64,000 nucleotides of DNA, taken from positions 9,457-73,456 of the forward strand of contig JAWKVP010000016.1 in assembly GCA_041398005.1 (NCBI GenBank), read 5' to 3'. This stretch comes from JAGREO01 sp020446285 (lineage in GTDB: Bacteria > Pseudomonadota > Alphaproteobacteria > Geminicoccales > Geminicoccaceae). Positions 33,735 through 42,080 of this stretch are shown here, piece by piece. The translations under genes were made by a program, and so were the position numbers. Position 1 is the first letter of the stretch. Each line of letters opens with the position of its first letter. The notes beneath the pieces are model-generated. The model made no database searches. It was given only the letters and a program-made list of their open reading frames with translations, and was not told the DNA's origin.

Positions 33735-35582
33735 TCAGAAACTGGCGATGAGGGATTCGAGTTCGGCCTTGCTGGTGATCCTGTAGGAAATTCCGACACC
33801 TTCGGCGGTGATGACCGGCTCCGGCGGTTCGTCGAGCCAGAGATGGCCGGAGACGATACGGCCCCGGCCGGGCACGGGCTCGCCCCATGGCCAGAGCAGG
33901 ACGCCTTCGCCGCCGTCGCCGCCGTCCCAGCGTGGCCCCCATTCGCCGCCGCGCGGGTGCACGGCGTTGATGGCGTCGGCGGCGCCGGGCATCCACACGC
34001 CGGACCCGTCGGCGCCGCCCTCGTGGAAGGTGGTCGGATAATACTGGCCGGCGTCGGCATAGACCGAGCCGCGCGAGAAGTAGAAAGCCTTGGGGTTGGT
34101 GTACCACCAGGAGGAGCCGCTACCGCGCGTGCGGATCTGCCGGAGCACCGTGTCGTAGAAGTGGGTCTCGCCGGTCGGGTGGGCGGTGTAATCGCTGATC
34201 CATGTCGGGGTGAGGTAGAAGTGCTGATAGCCGTATTTCACGTCGAGGCGATTGACCCAGAGGCTCTTGTAGCCGCCGGCTTCCGACTTGAAGAAATCGG
34301 AATGGGCGACCAGATCCTTCGCCCAGCCATAGAGCCCGCCCTCCATGAGGATCGAATCGAGCCAGATATCCGGCCATGCGGAGAAGTTGTTGTTCGAGCC
34401 GTTGACCTTGGCGCCAAAGTTGAAGATGTCGCCATACTGGCTGTTCTGGCCGTTGATCGTGTCCGGGTCGTTCTCGATGTGCAGCCGGGCGACATAGATC
34501 CCGGCATCGACGGCGTTCTGGGCGGTCTGGAAATAGAAGAACCAGTTCTGCCCGCGCGTCATGCGGCCGTCGGGCGCCTGCTTGGTTCCGCGTCCGACCA
34601 CGCGCATGGAGCCGCCGATCATGAAGACGCGGCGATAGTTGAGCACCTGCACGGAAAATTGCTGCGTGATCTGCGTCGCCGGCATGACGACGAGCGCGTC
34701 CTTGGTGGGCGTGCCGGTGGCGACGATATCCGAGCCCGGCACGACGGTGACGATATCGAGCGTCGCCGCCGGTGTTGGCGGCACGAAGCGCAGGCCACTT
34801 GGCGGTTCGACCACGACACCCGTGCCGCCGCCGCCGACACTGCCGGAACCGCGAATGATGCACCAGCCATCGCCGCGCCCGTCGCTGGTGGCGAAGGTGA
34901 CCGAAGCGGTGACATCGCCGGCGGCTTCCACCGCCTTCGAGCCGGTGTAGAACGCCTGGTCGTTCCAGAGATTGGCGGTGTTGGACACGCCGCGCCGGAT
35001 CATGTCGAGCCCCGCACCGGTGGCGGCGTGGCCGTCATGACCCTGGAAGGCCGCCCCGCCGAGCAGCAGGCCGGAGCCGGTGGCGGCGAGTGTGGTGGCG
35101 ATGGTGGCGGCGTCGCCGGCGTCGCTGGCACCGCCGGCAATGTCGATCGGGTCCGCCTGGTCGACGCCGGTAAGCGAGACCAGCACGGCAATGCAGCTCA
35201 TGAGGTTCTCGCCGGCGGAGAAGTCGAAGGGGTGCGAGCCGGTGGAGGGATCGGGGAGGACATAGATCGCCACACCGGGCCGGCCCTTGTCGCCGGGGCT
35301 GGTGGGTGCGAGCGCCTCGGTCATCGGCACGCCGTTGAAGGTGGGGGCGGTGAACGAGCGGGCCTGTGCGGTGTGCGCCTGATAGAGGATGATGGCGACG
35401 AGGCAGCGGTCCTCGCCACCGGACGGCTGGTTGTGGGTGCCGGCGACGCCGGTGATGTAGGTGCCGGACTGCAGGGAAAAGCAGTCGATGAACTGCGAGG
35501 AGGCGACCACCGACGGCACGGCAGCACCGCCGCCGGCCGTTCCGGCCCGTCTCGCCCGTGCGAAGCGGTGCGCCCAGCGCAT
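33735..35582 (-). CDS. Large tail (fibre/spike) protein
   Basis: A 615-residue virion protein. The first 210 residues form a domain shared with the protein at 32672-33463. A Gly-rich hinge (SVGGGGTGVVVEPP) near 230 leads to a C-terminal part rich in aromatic and Asn/Gly residues (WFFYFQTAQNAVDAGIYVAR, FGAKVNGSNNNFSAWPDIWL, SGSSWWYTNPKAFYF), typical of receptor-binding beta-helix ends. Its start overlaps the preceding fibre gene's stop by one base. The receptor is unknown. Confidence 0.65.
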   Translation of the reverse strand: MRWAHRFARARRAGTAGGGAAVPSVVASSQFIDCFSLQSGTYITGVAGTHNQPSGGEDRCLVAIILYQAHTAQARSFTAPTFNGVPMTEALAPTSPGDKGRPGVAIYVLPDPSTGSHPFDFSAGENLMSCIAVLVSLTGVDQADPIDIAGGASDAGDAATIATTLAATGSGLLLGGAAFQGHDGHAATGAGLDMIRRGVSNTANLWNDQAFYTGSKAVEAAGDVTASVTFATSDGRGDGWCIIRGSGSVGGGGTGVVVEPPSGLRFVPPTPAATLDIVTVVPGSDIVATGTPTKDALVVMPATQITQQFSVQVLNYRRVFMIGGSMRVVGRGTKQAPDGRMTRGQNWFFYFQTAQNAVDAGIYVARLHIENDPDTINGQNSQYGDIFNFGAKVNGSNNNFSAWPDIWLDSILMEGGLYGWAKDLVAHSDFFKSEAGGYKSLWVNRLDVKYGYQHFYLTPTWISDYTAHPTGETHFYDTVLRQIRTRGSGSSWWYTNPKAFYFSRGSVYADAGQYYPTTFHEGGADGSGVWMPGAADAINAVHPRGGEWGPRWDGGDGGEGVLLWPWGEPVPGRGRIVSGHLWLDEPPEPVITAEGVGISYRITSKAELESLIASF

Positions 35583-36601
35583 CAGGCGAACGCCAGACCG
35601 GCGAGGTCGGTATCGCTCAACAGCCCGTGCACGGTCGTGCCGCCGTCAAGGCTGGTGAGCATGACCACATCGGTTTTCGCGGCTCCGGTGGAGAGCACCG
35701 GTGCGGTGCCGCCGGACCATTTGACCGAAGCCGGCCAGGCGATCGTGCGCCCGCCGGTGCCGTCCTGCCTGATGTAGAGCACCACCGCGCAGCAGGTGCC
35801 GGCGACGAAGCCCGCGAAGGTGACGCCGGTCACGTTGGCCGCGAGCGTCACATGCTGGATACTGCCGGGCGCGGCGTCGACGGTGAGAACGCCGCCGGTC
35901 ACATCCGCTTCCGCCACGGTCTCGCGGGTGCCCTTGAGCAGTGCGTTCGAGAACGTGTATCCGGCCGCGTCCACGCTGGCCGTGAACGGTGTCTGCAGCA
36001 CGCTCGCGGCGATCTTGCCGGCGGTGACCGCACCATCGGCGATCTTGGCGGCGGTGACGGCATTCGCGGCAAGCTTGGCGGTGGTCACCGCGCCATCGGC
36101 GAGCGACACCGAGCCCGGTGCGAGATTGACCAGCGCGTCAGCCTCGCTGCTCCAGCCAAGCGCCTTGCCGGCTTCCGGTATCGGCAACAGCAGCCCGGCC
36201 AGATCGCCGTCGAACACCGAGACCATGGGCGCGCGCATGAGTTCGAGCCGCAGCTGCGCCACCATCTGGGTGATGATATCGAGGCGGGTCTCGACGGTCT
36301 CGGCGTGATAGGCGCCGCGCTCGATCAGGTCGGTGAGTTGCAGCGGTGGAATGTCGGGCGTGATCGAAAGGTATTCGTCCCCGGCCGGCACGATATCGGT
36401 GAGCCGGATCGATCCCGCCGCCCCGCCGACGCCGGAGACCGTGTACTCGCTGTCGAGGATCAGCTGCCGCTCGCTCCCGTCGCTTTCGAGGTAACGCACA
36501 TGCAGCCACGCCCGATCGAAGATCCGCCACGGCACGGCAAACGAAACGACCTCCCCGTCGCCCGCATGAATCACGCCGGTAATCGTGCTCTCGATGGTCA
36601 T
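35582..36601 (-). CDS. Tail fibre protein with T7-type N-terminal adaptor
   Basis: A 339-residue fibre. The first 110 residues resemble the particle-binding domain of T7 gp17 (start TGVIHAGDGEVVSFAVPWRI, then VRYLESDGSERQL and a YTVSG segment). Residues about 145-190 hold repeats of the kind DGAVTTAKLAANAVTAAKIA, common in trimeric fibre shafts. The C-terminal 120 residues form a small domain with VVLYIRQDGTGGRTIAWPASVKW. It would link the tail hub to the larger spike proteins encoded downstream. Confidence 0.75.
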   Translation of the reverse strand: MTIESTITGVIHAGDGEVVSFAVPWRIFDRAWLHVRYLESDGSERQLILDSEYTVSGVGGAAGSIRLTDIVPAGDEYLSITPDIPPLQLTDLIERGAYHAETVETRLDIITQMVAQLRLELMRAPMVSVFDGDLAGLLLPIPEAGKALGWSSEADALVNLAPGSVSLADGAVTTAKLAANAVTAAKIADGAVTAGKIAASVLQTPFTASVDAAGYTFSNALLKGTRETVAEADVTGGVLTVDAAPGSIQHVTLAANVTGVTFAGFVAGTCCAVVLYIRQDGTGGRTIAWPASVKWSGGTAPVLSTGAAKTDVVMLTSLDGGTTVHGLLSDTDLAGLAFA

Positions 36602-36610
36602 GGCCGGTCC

Positions 36611-36844
36611 TCAATTTTCAAGTGGATGAACCTGTGCTACGCGACGCTCCGGGATTGAAACTCCCTCAGCAACCGGCGTGCGTGCCTCCCCGCTCGCGCC
36701 GGATCCTTCCGTGGGCAGCGGGGCGGACCCGGCCGGCGAGGTCAGCCACGGCCGGTCGGGTCTGGCCGCGACCATCTCCCGGAAACCGTCCACAGTTCGA
36801 TGTATGTCCACGATCGCCGCCATGTCCCTCATTGCGCCGGTCAT
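36611..36844 (-). CDS. Small hypothetical prophage protein
   Basis: A 77-residue product starting at ATG 36844 inside the stop of the preceding gene (ATGA) and ending ten bases before the tail-fibre start. It is Pro/Ser/Ala-rich (DRPWLTSPAGSAPLPTEGSG) with an N-terminal amphipathic helix (MRDMAAIVDIHRTVDGFREMV). No family is recognised; operon position and overlap support translation. Confidence 0.5.
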   Translation of the reverse strand: MTGAMRDMAAIVDIHRTVDGFREMVAARPDRPWLTSPAGSAPLPTEGSGASGEARTPVAEGVSIPERRVAQVHPLEN

Positions 36845-39447
36845 CGCGAGAGCCCCGGAAAGGCTTCGCGCGGCAGGACATAGGACTGGTTGAACTCCTC
36901 GCGCACGCGGCGGTTCTGCCGCCGGAGCGTGCCGGGCGAGACGCTTTCGCGCAGGCTGTTGAGGATCAGATAATCCAGCGCCGGGCGGACATAGAACAGG
37001 TTCAGGAAAGGCGTGTTGGAAAGCGCGAAGCCGGTGATCTGCGAGGCCCGTGGCTCGGCATTCTTGGCGTTGACGATGATGTCGGCGAGCTTGCCGAGTT
37101 CGCCCACCGCCGGGCCGGTGAAGGTTTCCAGAGGCGAGCGGCCGAAGCGCGAGGAACTGGCGAAGAGGAAATCGCCGTAGATCCCCGCACCGCCCGACTG
37201 GACCATGGCGGCGGCGACGGTGGCCATGTTGAGCCCGTCCTCGCCCCAGAGTTCCTTGGGCGTCTGGCCGCGCGCCAGATCCTTGCCCCATGAGGCGAAG
37301 AGGCCCGCCACCCAGAGCGTGGCGATCAGCTCGCCCGCATGGCCGGAGTTCTTGAGGAAGGTTCCCGCCGCCGTCCTGCCGCGCGGGCCGCTCTTGATCG
37401 CCCGGCCGACAACCCGCTGCGAGAAGCCGAGCGGGAAGCCCTTGAGCTGCATGGCGATGCGCACCGCCTCGCCGCCTGCCGTGCCGGGCCGCATGCCGGC
37501 GGTGACCGCCTTCTGCTGGCGGGCGTCGGTGACCATCACGCCGTAGGACAGCTCGTCGGCGACAAAGCGGCGGTAGTCGATCTCCAGTGCTGTGCGGGTA
37601 CGCTCGATCAGCGCCGCGCGTTGGGCGGTGAAGTCTTCGCCGCCGACATGCTGTTCCAGGTCCGCCAGTTCGTCGGCGACGAGACCGGCGATATCGCGAT
37701 CGGGAAGCTTCGCGATCCGGTCGGGGGTGACATAGGGCGTGCCGTCTTCGCCCTTCCATGCCGTCTTGCGCAGGAGATCCCAGCGGGCTTCGTCGATCCG
37801 GTGCAGGCCCAGCACATGGCGGTAGCGCTCCGGCAGGCCGGCGAAACCGCTTTTGGCATGGCGACCCATGTCGGCGGCCATGATCCTGGAACCGGCGGCG
37901 CGGCCGACATCGGTAAAGCCGGTGAGGCCGGACCAGCGGAAGAAGGCGGAGGTGGCGCGCGACAGGGTGCCGATGGGCGCGTCCTGCATGGCGTAGGGTG
38001 TGACCATCCGGTCGATGAGCCCGGAATAGCCCTCACCGAGCAGGAAGGCGAGTTCGCGGTCCTCGCCCTTGCCGCGTCCCCGAAGATAGTGGCGGAACAC
38101 ATCGCTGTAGGCTTCGACGAAGCCCTTGCCCTGAAAACGCAGATTGTTGGCGAGAATCACCGGGTCGGTGATTGCCGAGATGGTGACGGCCCCGAGCTTG
38201 GAGAGTGCCTGCCAGGCGCGCACGCCCTCGCCGATCTGCGCGATCGTGGTGTTGCCGACGATGAACGCCTCGCCGGTCATCACACGGGTCGACGCCCATT
38301 CGTCGACCCGGCGCAAGGCGGCGATCTGCCGGCGGGCGGTGGCGGGCTTGATATCCGGGTCATTGCGGATGGCGGTGGCCTCGTCATCGGCGACGCGCTT
38401 GAGCATCCGCACCGGGTCGGGGCCGAAGATCTCCATGGCACCTGCATGTCGGGCAAGCCCGTGCAGGTGGTGGAACAGCGAGCCCGTGACCGTGCTGTGG
38501 CCGTAATCGCGGTTGTAGGCAAGCCAGGCGTCGGTGCTCCTGAAGTGCAGTTCGCGGCTCTTGCCCAGCGCACGTGCGACATTGACCGTGCCGAGCATCT
38601 GTTCGAGGCTCTCCGGGCCGGTTCCGCCCTTCTCGCCATTGACCGCCTGATCGCGGCCGGTGGTGATATCGCGATAGATCCCGTCCAGCTCGCGGTCGAT
38701 ATCGGCGTCCGTCAGATCCTCGAAGGTGCGGGCAAGATCGAGCGACGCCTTGAGCTTGCGCCGCCATTCGGCCGGATCGGCCTTGAGCAGCCGCACCGGG
38801 TCGTGGGTGTGCGGCGTCCAGCCCTGCCTTGCTGCGATATCCGCACCCAGCGCATTGGCGTCGCGCCGGGCCATGTTGGCGGTTTCGGCGTAGATCCGTG
38901 CGAGTGCCAGCGCGTCCCGGTCGCCGGTCAGGCCGGGGTTTCCGTCCTTGCGGCCGAGCTGTTCCATCTCGCGGGCGACATTGGCGTTGAAATCCTCGTC
39001 TTTCAGCATCCGTTCGACATGCGGGATTTCGCGTGCGATCCGGCCCATGATGCCGCCCAGATAGCGGCGCTCATAGGCTTCGGACGTGGCCCATGCCGAG
39101 CGGCGGATGCCGTGCGCCACGCCTTCGAGGCCGTGCATGAGCGAGAGCAGCGCGTCCTTCGCATTGCGTCCGGCGGCCTTCATGGTGGCGATATGGCCGT
39201 CGATCTCCTGCCGGCGCATGGCCATCAGGGCGGCGTGCTTGCGCTGCAGGGCGAAGTGCCGTTGCAGCTTCGCCGCCTCGTCCCGGCCGAGCTGTGCCAG
39301 CCGTTCCTCCGCACGGGCGATGGTGCCGTGCGCCTCCATCGCCTCCACATGCCGCGTCACCGAGGCCAGCACATTGACCGCCTCCGCCTCGCTGATGCGC
39401 CCGCCCGACGCGTTGCGCACCGTCTCGACGCATTCACGGAAACTCAT
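36841..39447 (-). CDS. Internal virion protein (gp16-like, large polyvalent type)
   Basis: An 868-residue protein with a charged helical N-terminal third, then a mid part of mixed helices and a C-terminal region (FALSNTPFLNLFYVRPALDY, PGTLRRQNRRVREEFNQSYVLP) of the type that ends large polyvalent ejected proteins of podoviruses. No lytic-transglycosylase motif is seen. By size and order it would be the third internal core protein, ejected into the host at infection. It overlaps the neighbours by four bases at each end. Confidence 0.7.
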   Translation of the reverse strand: MSFRECVETVRNASGGRISEAEAVNVLASVTRHVEAMEAHGTIARAEERLAQLGRDEAAKLQRHFALQRKHAALMAMRRQEIDGHIATMKAAGRNAKDALLSLMHGLEGVAHGIRRSAWATSEAYERRYLGGIMGRIAREIPHVERMLKDEDFNANVAREMEQLGRKDGNPGLTGDRDALALARIYAETANMARRDANALGADIAARQGWTPHTHDPVRLLKADPAEWRRKLKASLDLARTFEDLTDADIDRELDGIYRDITTGRDQAVNGEKGGTGPESLEQMLGTVNVARALGKSRELHFRSTDAWLAYNRDYGHSTVTGSLFHHLHGLARHAGAMEIFGPDPVRMLKRVADDEATAIRNDPDIKPATARRQIAALRRVDEWASTRVMTGEAFIVGNTTIAQIGEGVRAWQALSKLGAVTISAITDPVILANNLRFQGKGFVEAYSDVFRHYLRGRGKGEDRELAFLLGEGYSGLIDRMVTPYAMQDAPIGTLSRATSAFFRWSGLTGFTDVGRAAGSRIMAADMGRHAKSGFAGLPERYRHVLGLHRIDEARWDLLRKTAWKGEDGTPYVTPDRIAKLPDRDIAGLVADELADLEQHVGGEDFTAQRAALIERTRTALEIDYRRFVADELSYGVMVTDARQQKAVTAGMRPGTAGGEAVRIAMQLKGFPLGFSQRVVGRAIKSGPRGRTAAGTFLKNSGHAGELIATLWVAGLFASWGKDLARGQTPKELWGEDGLNMATVAAAMVQSGGAGIYGDFLFASSSRFGRSPLETFTGPAVGELGKLADIIVNAKNAEPRASQITGFALSNTPFLNLFYVRPALDYLILNSLRESVSPGTLRRQNRRVREEFNQSYVLPREAFPGLSR

Positions 39448-42080
39448 TTGCCAGCCCTCCCGCCGACGGAAGCCGAGCCGCCGGCCAGCCCGCGCAGCAC
39501 GCAGGCGGCGGCCTGCTCGTAAGCCTCGCCGAGCCGGGCCATGCGCGAGAGTTCGGCGTCGGCGGCCGCGAACGCGGCGGCGTCCCCGGCGCGGATCTTT
39601 CCGGCGTCGAGCGCCATCTGGAAGGCAGCGACGTCCGGGTCGGGATCGAGATCGGGTGCGTCTCCGGCGCTTCGCGGTGCGTCGAACAGCGCGTCAAGCT
39701 CCGCGTCAGGCGCATCACCGGGCACGTCAGGACCGTTCGCTGCATCCGGGCCTTGATCGCCGCCGGACGCAATGTCATGGTCGGAACCGGAGCGAGCCTG
39801 AGGCCGTTTCGGACGTACACCCCGGGTGCCTGGCGCCAGGTTTGGATCGGGGACTTGGGACGCTCCGCCTCCGTCCTTCCGCCGCGATTTGTAGAATGTG
39901 TGCATGGCGAGTGTGCGCCGTCCGCGTCGCACCAGTTCGACATAGAACCATGTGCCGTCCGGCATCCGCTTCTCGTAGAAGAGCGCGTCCTTGCCTTGCT
40001 TCGTCTTGCCCGGTGTCACCTTGTCGGGGCTGGCGAGAATTTCCGGCAGAAGGTCGTAGTCTTCCGGCAGCACCGGCACGCCGCCATTGCGCGCATCCGG
40101 ACTGTTGGGGCCGTGCCCGTCATTGACATGCTTGACCGCCGAGCGCTCGATGATGTGGGTAAAGCCCTCGATGTCCTCGCCGGCCCCGGCGCGTACCGCC
40201 GCTGCCTCGCGTGGCGTGACGCGATGGGCGACCATCGTCATGCGTCCGTTGGCAAGGCCCTTGCGGATCGAATCCAGCGCCCGCATCACCCATGAGGACA
40301 GGCTCTTCGGATCGACCGGATCGACGCGTTCGAAACCCTCGGGCAGCGGTGGTGCGTCGGATGGTGCGTCATGACGCGCGTCACCCGTGCTCCTGGCCCG
40401 CTTCACCGCGTCGCCGATGTGATCGGGCTCGGGGCCGTCCGGCCGCATCGTAGCCGGATCATCGTCCGGGAAGGCGGCCGGGTGATCGATGATCGGCGGC
40501 GCATCATCGGGCGCGCCGGAGCGGTTCACCGCATCGGGGCCTTGATCGCCGCTGTGGGGAATGTCATGGTGGGGCGCTTGGGGACTCTGAGCGACCAGAG
40601 GAGCGCCGCCGGCAGATCCGGCGCCCTCTTGCAAGGAGATCGACGGGCCGGAAGGCGAGTCAGGGGTGTGCTCCCTGGTCCCCAGCATTTTTCCAAGCTG
40701 ATCCGGGCGTCTCGCGCCCGATGTGACAACGCGCCAGTAGTCTGCGCCATCAACCTTCGCGAGTTCGACGACAGCTGCAGGCGAACTCCGATCGCCGGTC
40801 TGTTTGACCAGCAAAATCCGCCCATCGTGGCTCTCACGAATCTCCGTCCAGTTCCCGGCGACATCGAGCGTGAGTTCCACACCGCCCTCGTAGCCCAGCT
40901 CCCTTGCGTCCTCGCGATGCAGCTTGTCATCGATATGCCTGATCTCGCGTCGCCGCAGCCGCACCGGCAGGTTTTCTTCGGCGGCTGCGCCCGCCTCGAT
41001 GCGCGGCGCCGTGCCGAGATCGGCATTGCCGCTATCGTCGGCAAGAAATCGCTGATTGTCGGCGGTGCGCACCCAGCGCGGCCCGTCCAGCGGCTCGCGC
41101 CGCAGCCGGTCGCCCAGAGTCTGGCTCTCCGGCTCAGCCATTCCCCGCGTATCGACAGGCTCGCCCTTGGCGATACTGACGGCGGTGGCCTTGATGTCTT
41201 CGAACTTGCGGCCGGTTTGGGCGGGATCGAGGGGTGCCGGGCGCTCGCCGCCGCTTTCGGCGATCATCTCGTCGACATCCACCGGGCGGGCTGTCACGCT
41301 CTCGCCCGACGGATCGAGATCGAGGCGCCATGAACGGCCGCCGCGCGTGTGCCACCAGCCGCCGGCACCGGAGAGTGCAGCGGGTGCGGCCGCGCCGATG
41401 GCCAGTTCCAGCATGATTTCCGCCATGCCCGCCTGATCGCCGACATACTGCCTTGATGGCAGGGTAAGCGGCATGGCGAGTGCCGTTCCGGCGGCTCCTT
41501 CCGCCGCACCGATGGCCGCCGAGCGCATGAGATACGCCTTGCGGGTGGCCGCCTTGGCGACCCAAGCCGCCCGCCATGCCGGCCCGACCAGCGGCACGAA
41601 GTTCAGGGGATCGGGCAGCCCGCCCACGACTTCCGCGCCGAAGGAGAGCACGCTTTCGGCCATGTTCGGATCGCGGGCGGTGGCGATATGGTCGCGCCAG
41701 CGCCGTTCGTCGCGCACGCCGGCCCGCGCCTCCGCCCTTGCCTCGGTCATGAACGGGTCGAATTCGAGATCGGAGCGATACCAGGGCGAGGCCCGCCACT
41801 CCCTTTCGCTCATCGCCCGCAATTCGGGCTTTTCGTCGTGCGCCTCGCGAATGCGCCGGCGCTGTTCATCGGTCCTGACCGATTGCGCGAACGCGCCCTC
41901 CGCACTCATGGGCGAGCGCGCCGGCATCTCCGCCTCGCGCAGGAGCGTGCCGGGGATCGAATCGGCAAGGCCGCTTTCGACGGCCGCACCCAGATATTCA
42001 CCCAGGTCCGGCTGCCAGAACGCGGCGGCGCGGCGAAGGTCGTCGCCGGTGAGTGTCGGAATACCGAGATCCATCGTCAT
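39444..42080 (-). CDS. Internal virion/polyvalent protein with nuclease-like domains
   Basis: An 878-residue protein. The N-terminal 240 residues are helical with several membrane-prone stretches. Around 640-735 a domain of the phage Barnase-EndoU-ColicinE5/RelE-like (PBECR) type appears: ERSAVKHVNDGHG, LPEDYDLLPEILASPDKV, WFYVELVRRGRRTLAMHTFY. A similar but more diverged block lies at about 385-465 (IRHIDDKLHRED, GYEGGVELTLDVAGNW, WRVVTSGARRPDQLG). Each is followed by a near-copy linker (HDI.GDQGPDA). It would be ejected and may cut nucleic acid. The domain naming is by pattern only. Confidence 0.6.
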   Translation of the reverse strand: MTMDLGIPTLTGDDLRRAAAFWQPDLGEYLGAAVESGLADSIPGTLLREAEMPARSPMSAEGAFAQSVRTDEQRRRIREAHDEKPELRAMSEREWRASPWYRSDLEFDPFMTEARAEARAGVRDERRWRDHIATARDPNMAESVLSFGAEVVGGLPDPLNFVPLVGPAWRAAWVAKAATRKAYLMRSAAIGAAEGAAGTALAMPLTLPSRQYVGDQAGMAEIMLELAIGAAAPAALSGAGGWWHTRGGRSWRLDLDPSGESVTARPVDVDEMIAESGGERPAPLDPAQTGRKFEDIKATAVSIAKGEPVDTRGMAEPESQTLGDRLRREPLDGPRWVRTADNQRFLADDSGNADLGTAPRIEAGAAAEENLPVRLRRREIRHIDDKLHREDARELGYEGGVELTLDVAGNWTEIRESHDGRILLVKQTGDRSSPAAVVELAKVDGADYWRVVTSGARRPDQLGKMLGTREHTPDSPSGPSISLQEGAGSAGGAPLVAQSPQAPHHDIPHSGDQGPDAVNRSGAPDDAPPIIDHPAAFPDDDPATMRPDGPEPDHIGDAVKRARSTGDARHDAPSDAPPLPEGFERVDPVDPKSLSSWVMRALDSIRKGLANGRMTMVAHRVTPREAAAVRAGAGEDIEGFTHIIERSAVKHVNDGHGPNSPDARNGGVPVLPEDYDLLPEILASPDKVTPGKTKQGKDALFYEKRMPDGTWFYVELVRRGRRTLAMHTFYKSRRKDGGGASQVPDPNLAPGTRGVRPKRPQARSGSDHDIASGGDQGPDAANGPDVPGDAPDAELDALFDAPRSAGDAPDLDPDPDVAAFQMALDAGKIRAGDAAAFAAADAELSRMARLGEAYEQAAACVLRGLAGGSASVGGRAGK

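Noticed and set aside
33702..35777. Long rightward frame through the tail-fibre region, rich in Gly/Ala/Arg
   Set aside because: Antisense to a tail protein with a clear start, overlap coupling and shared domain.
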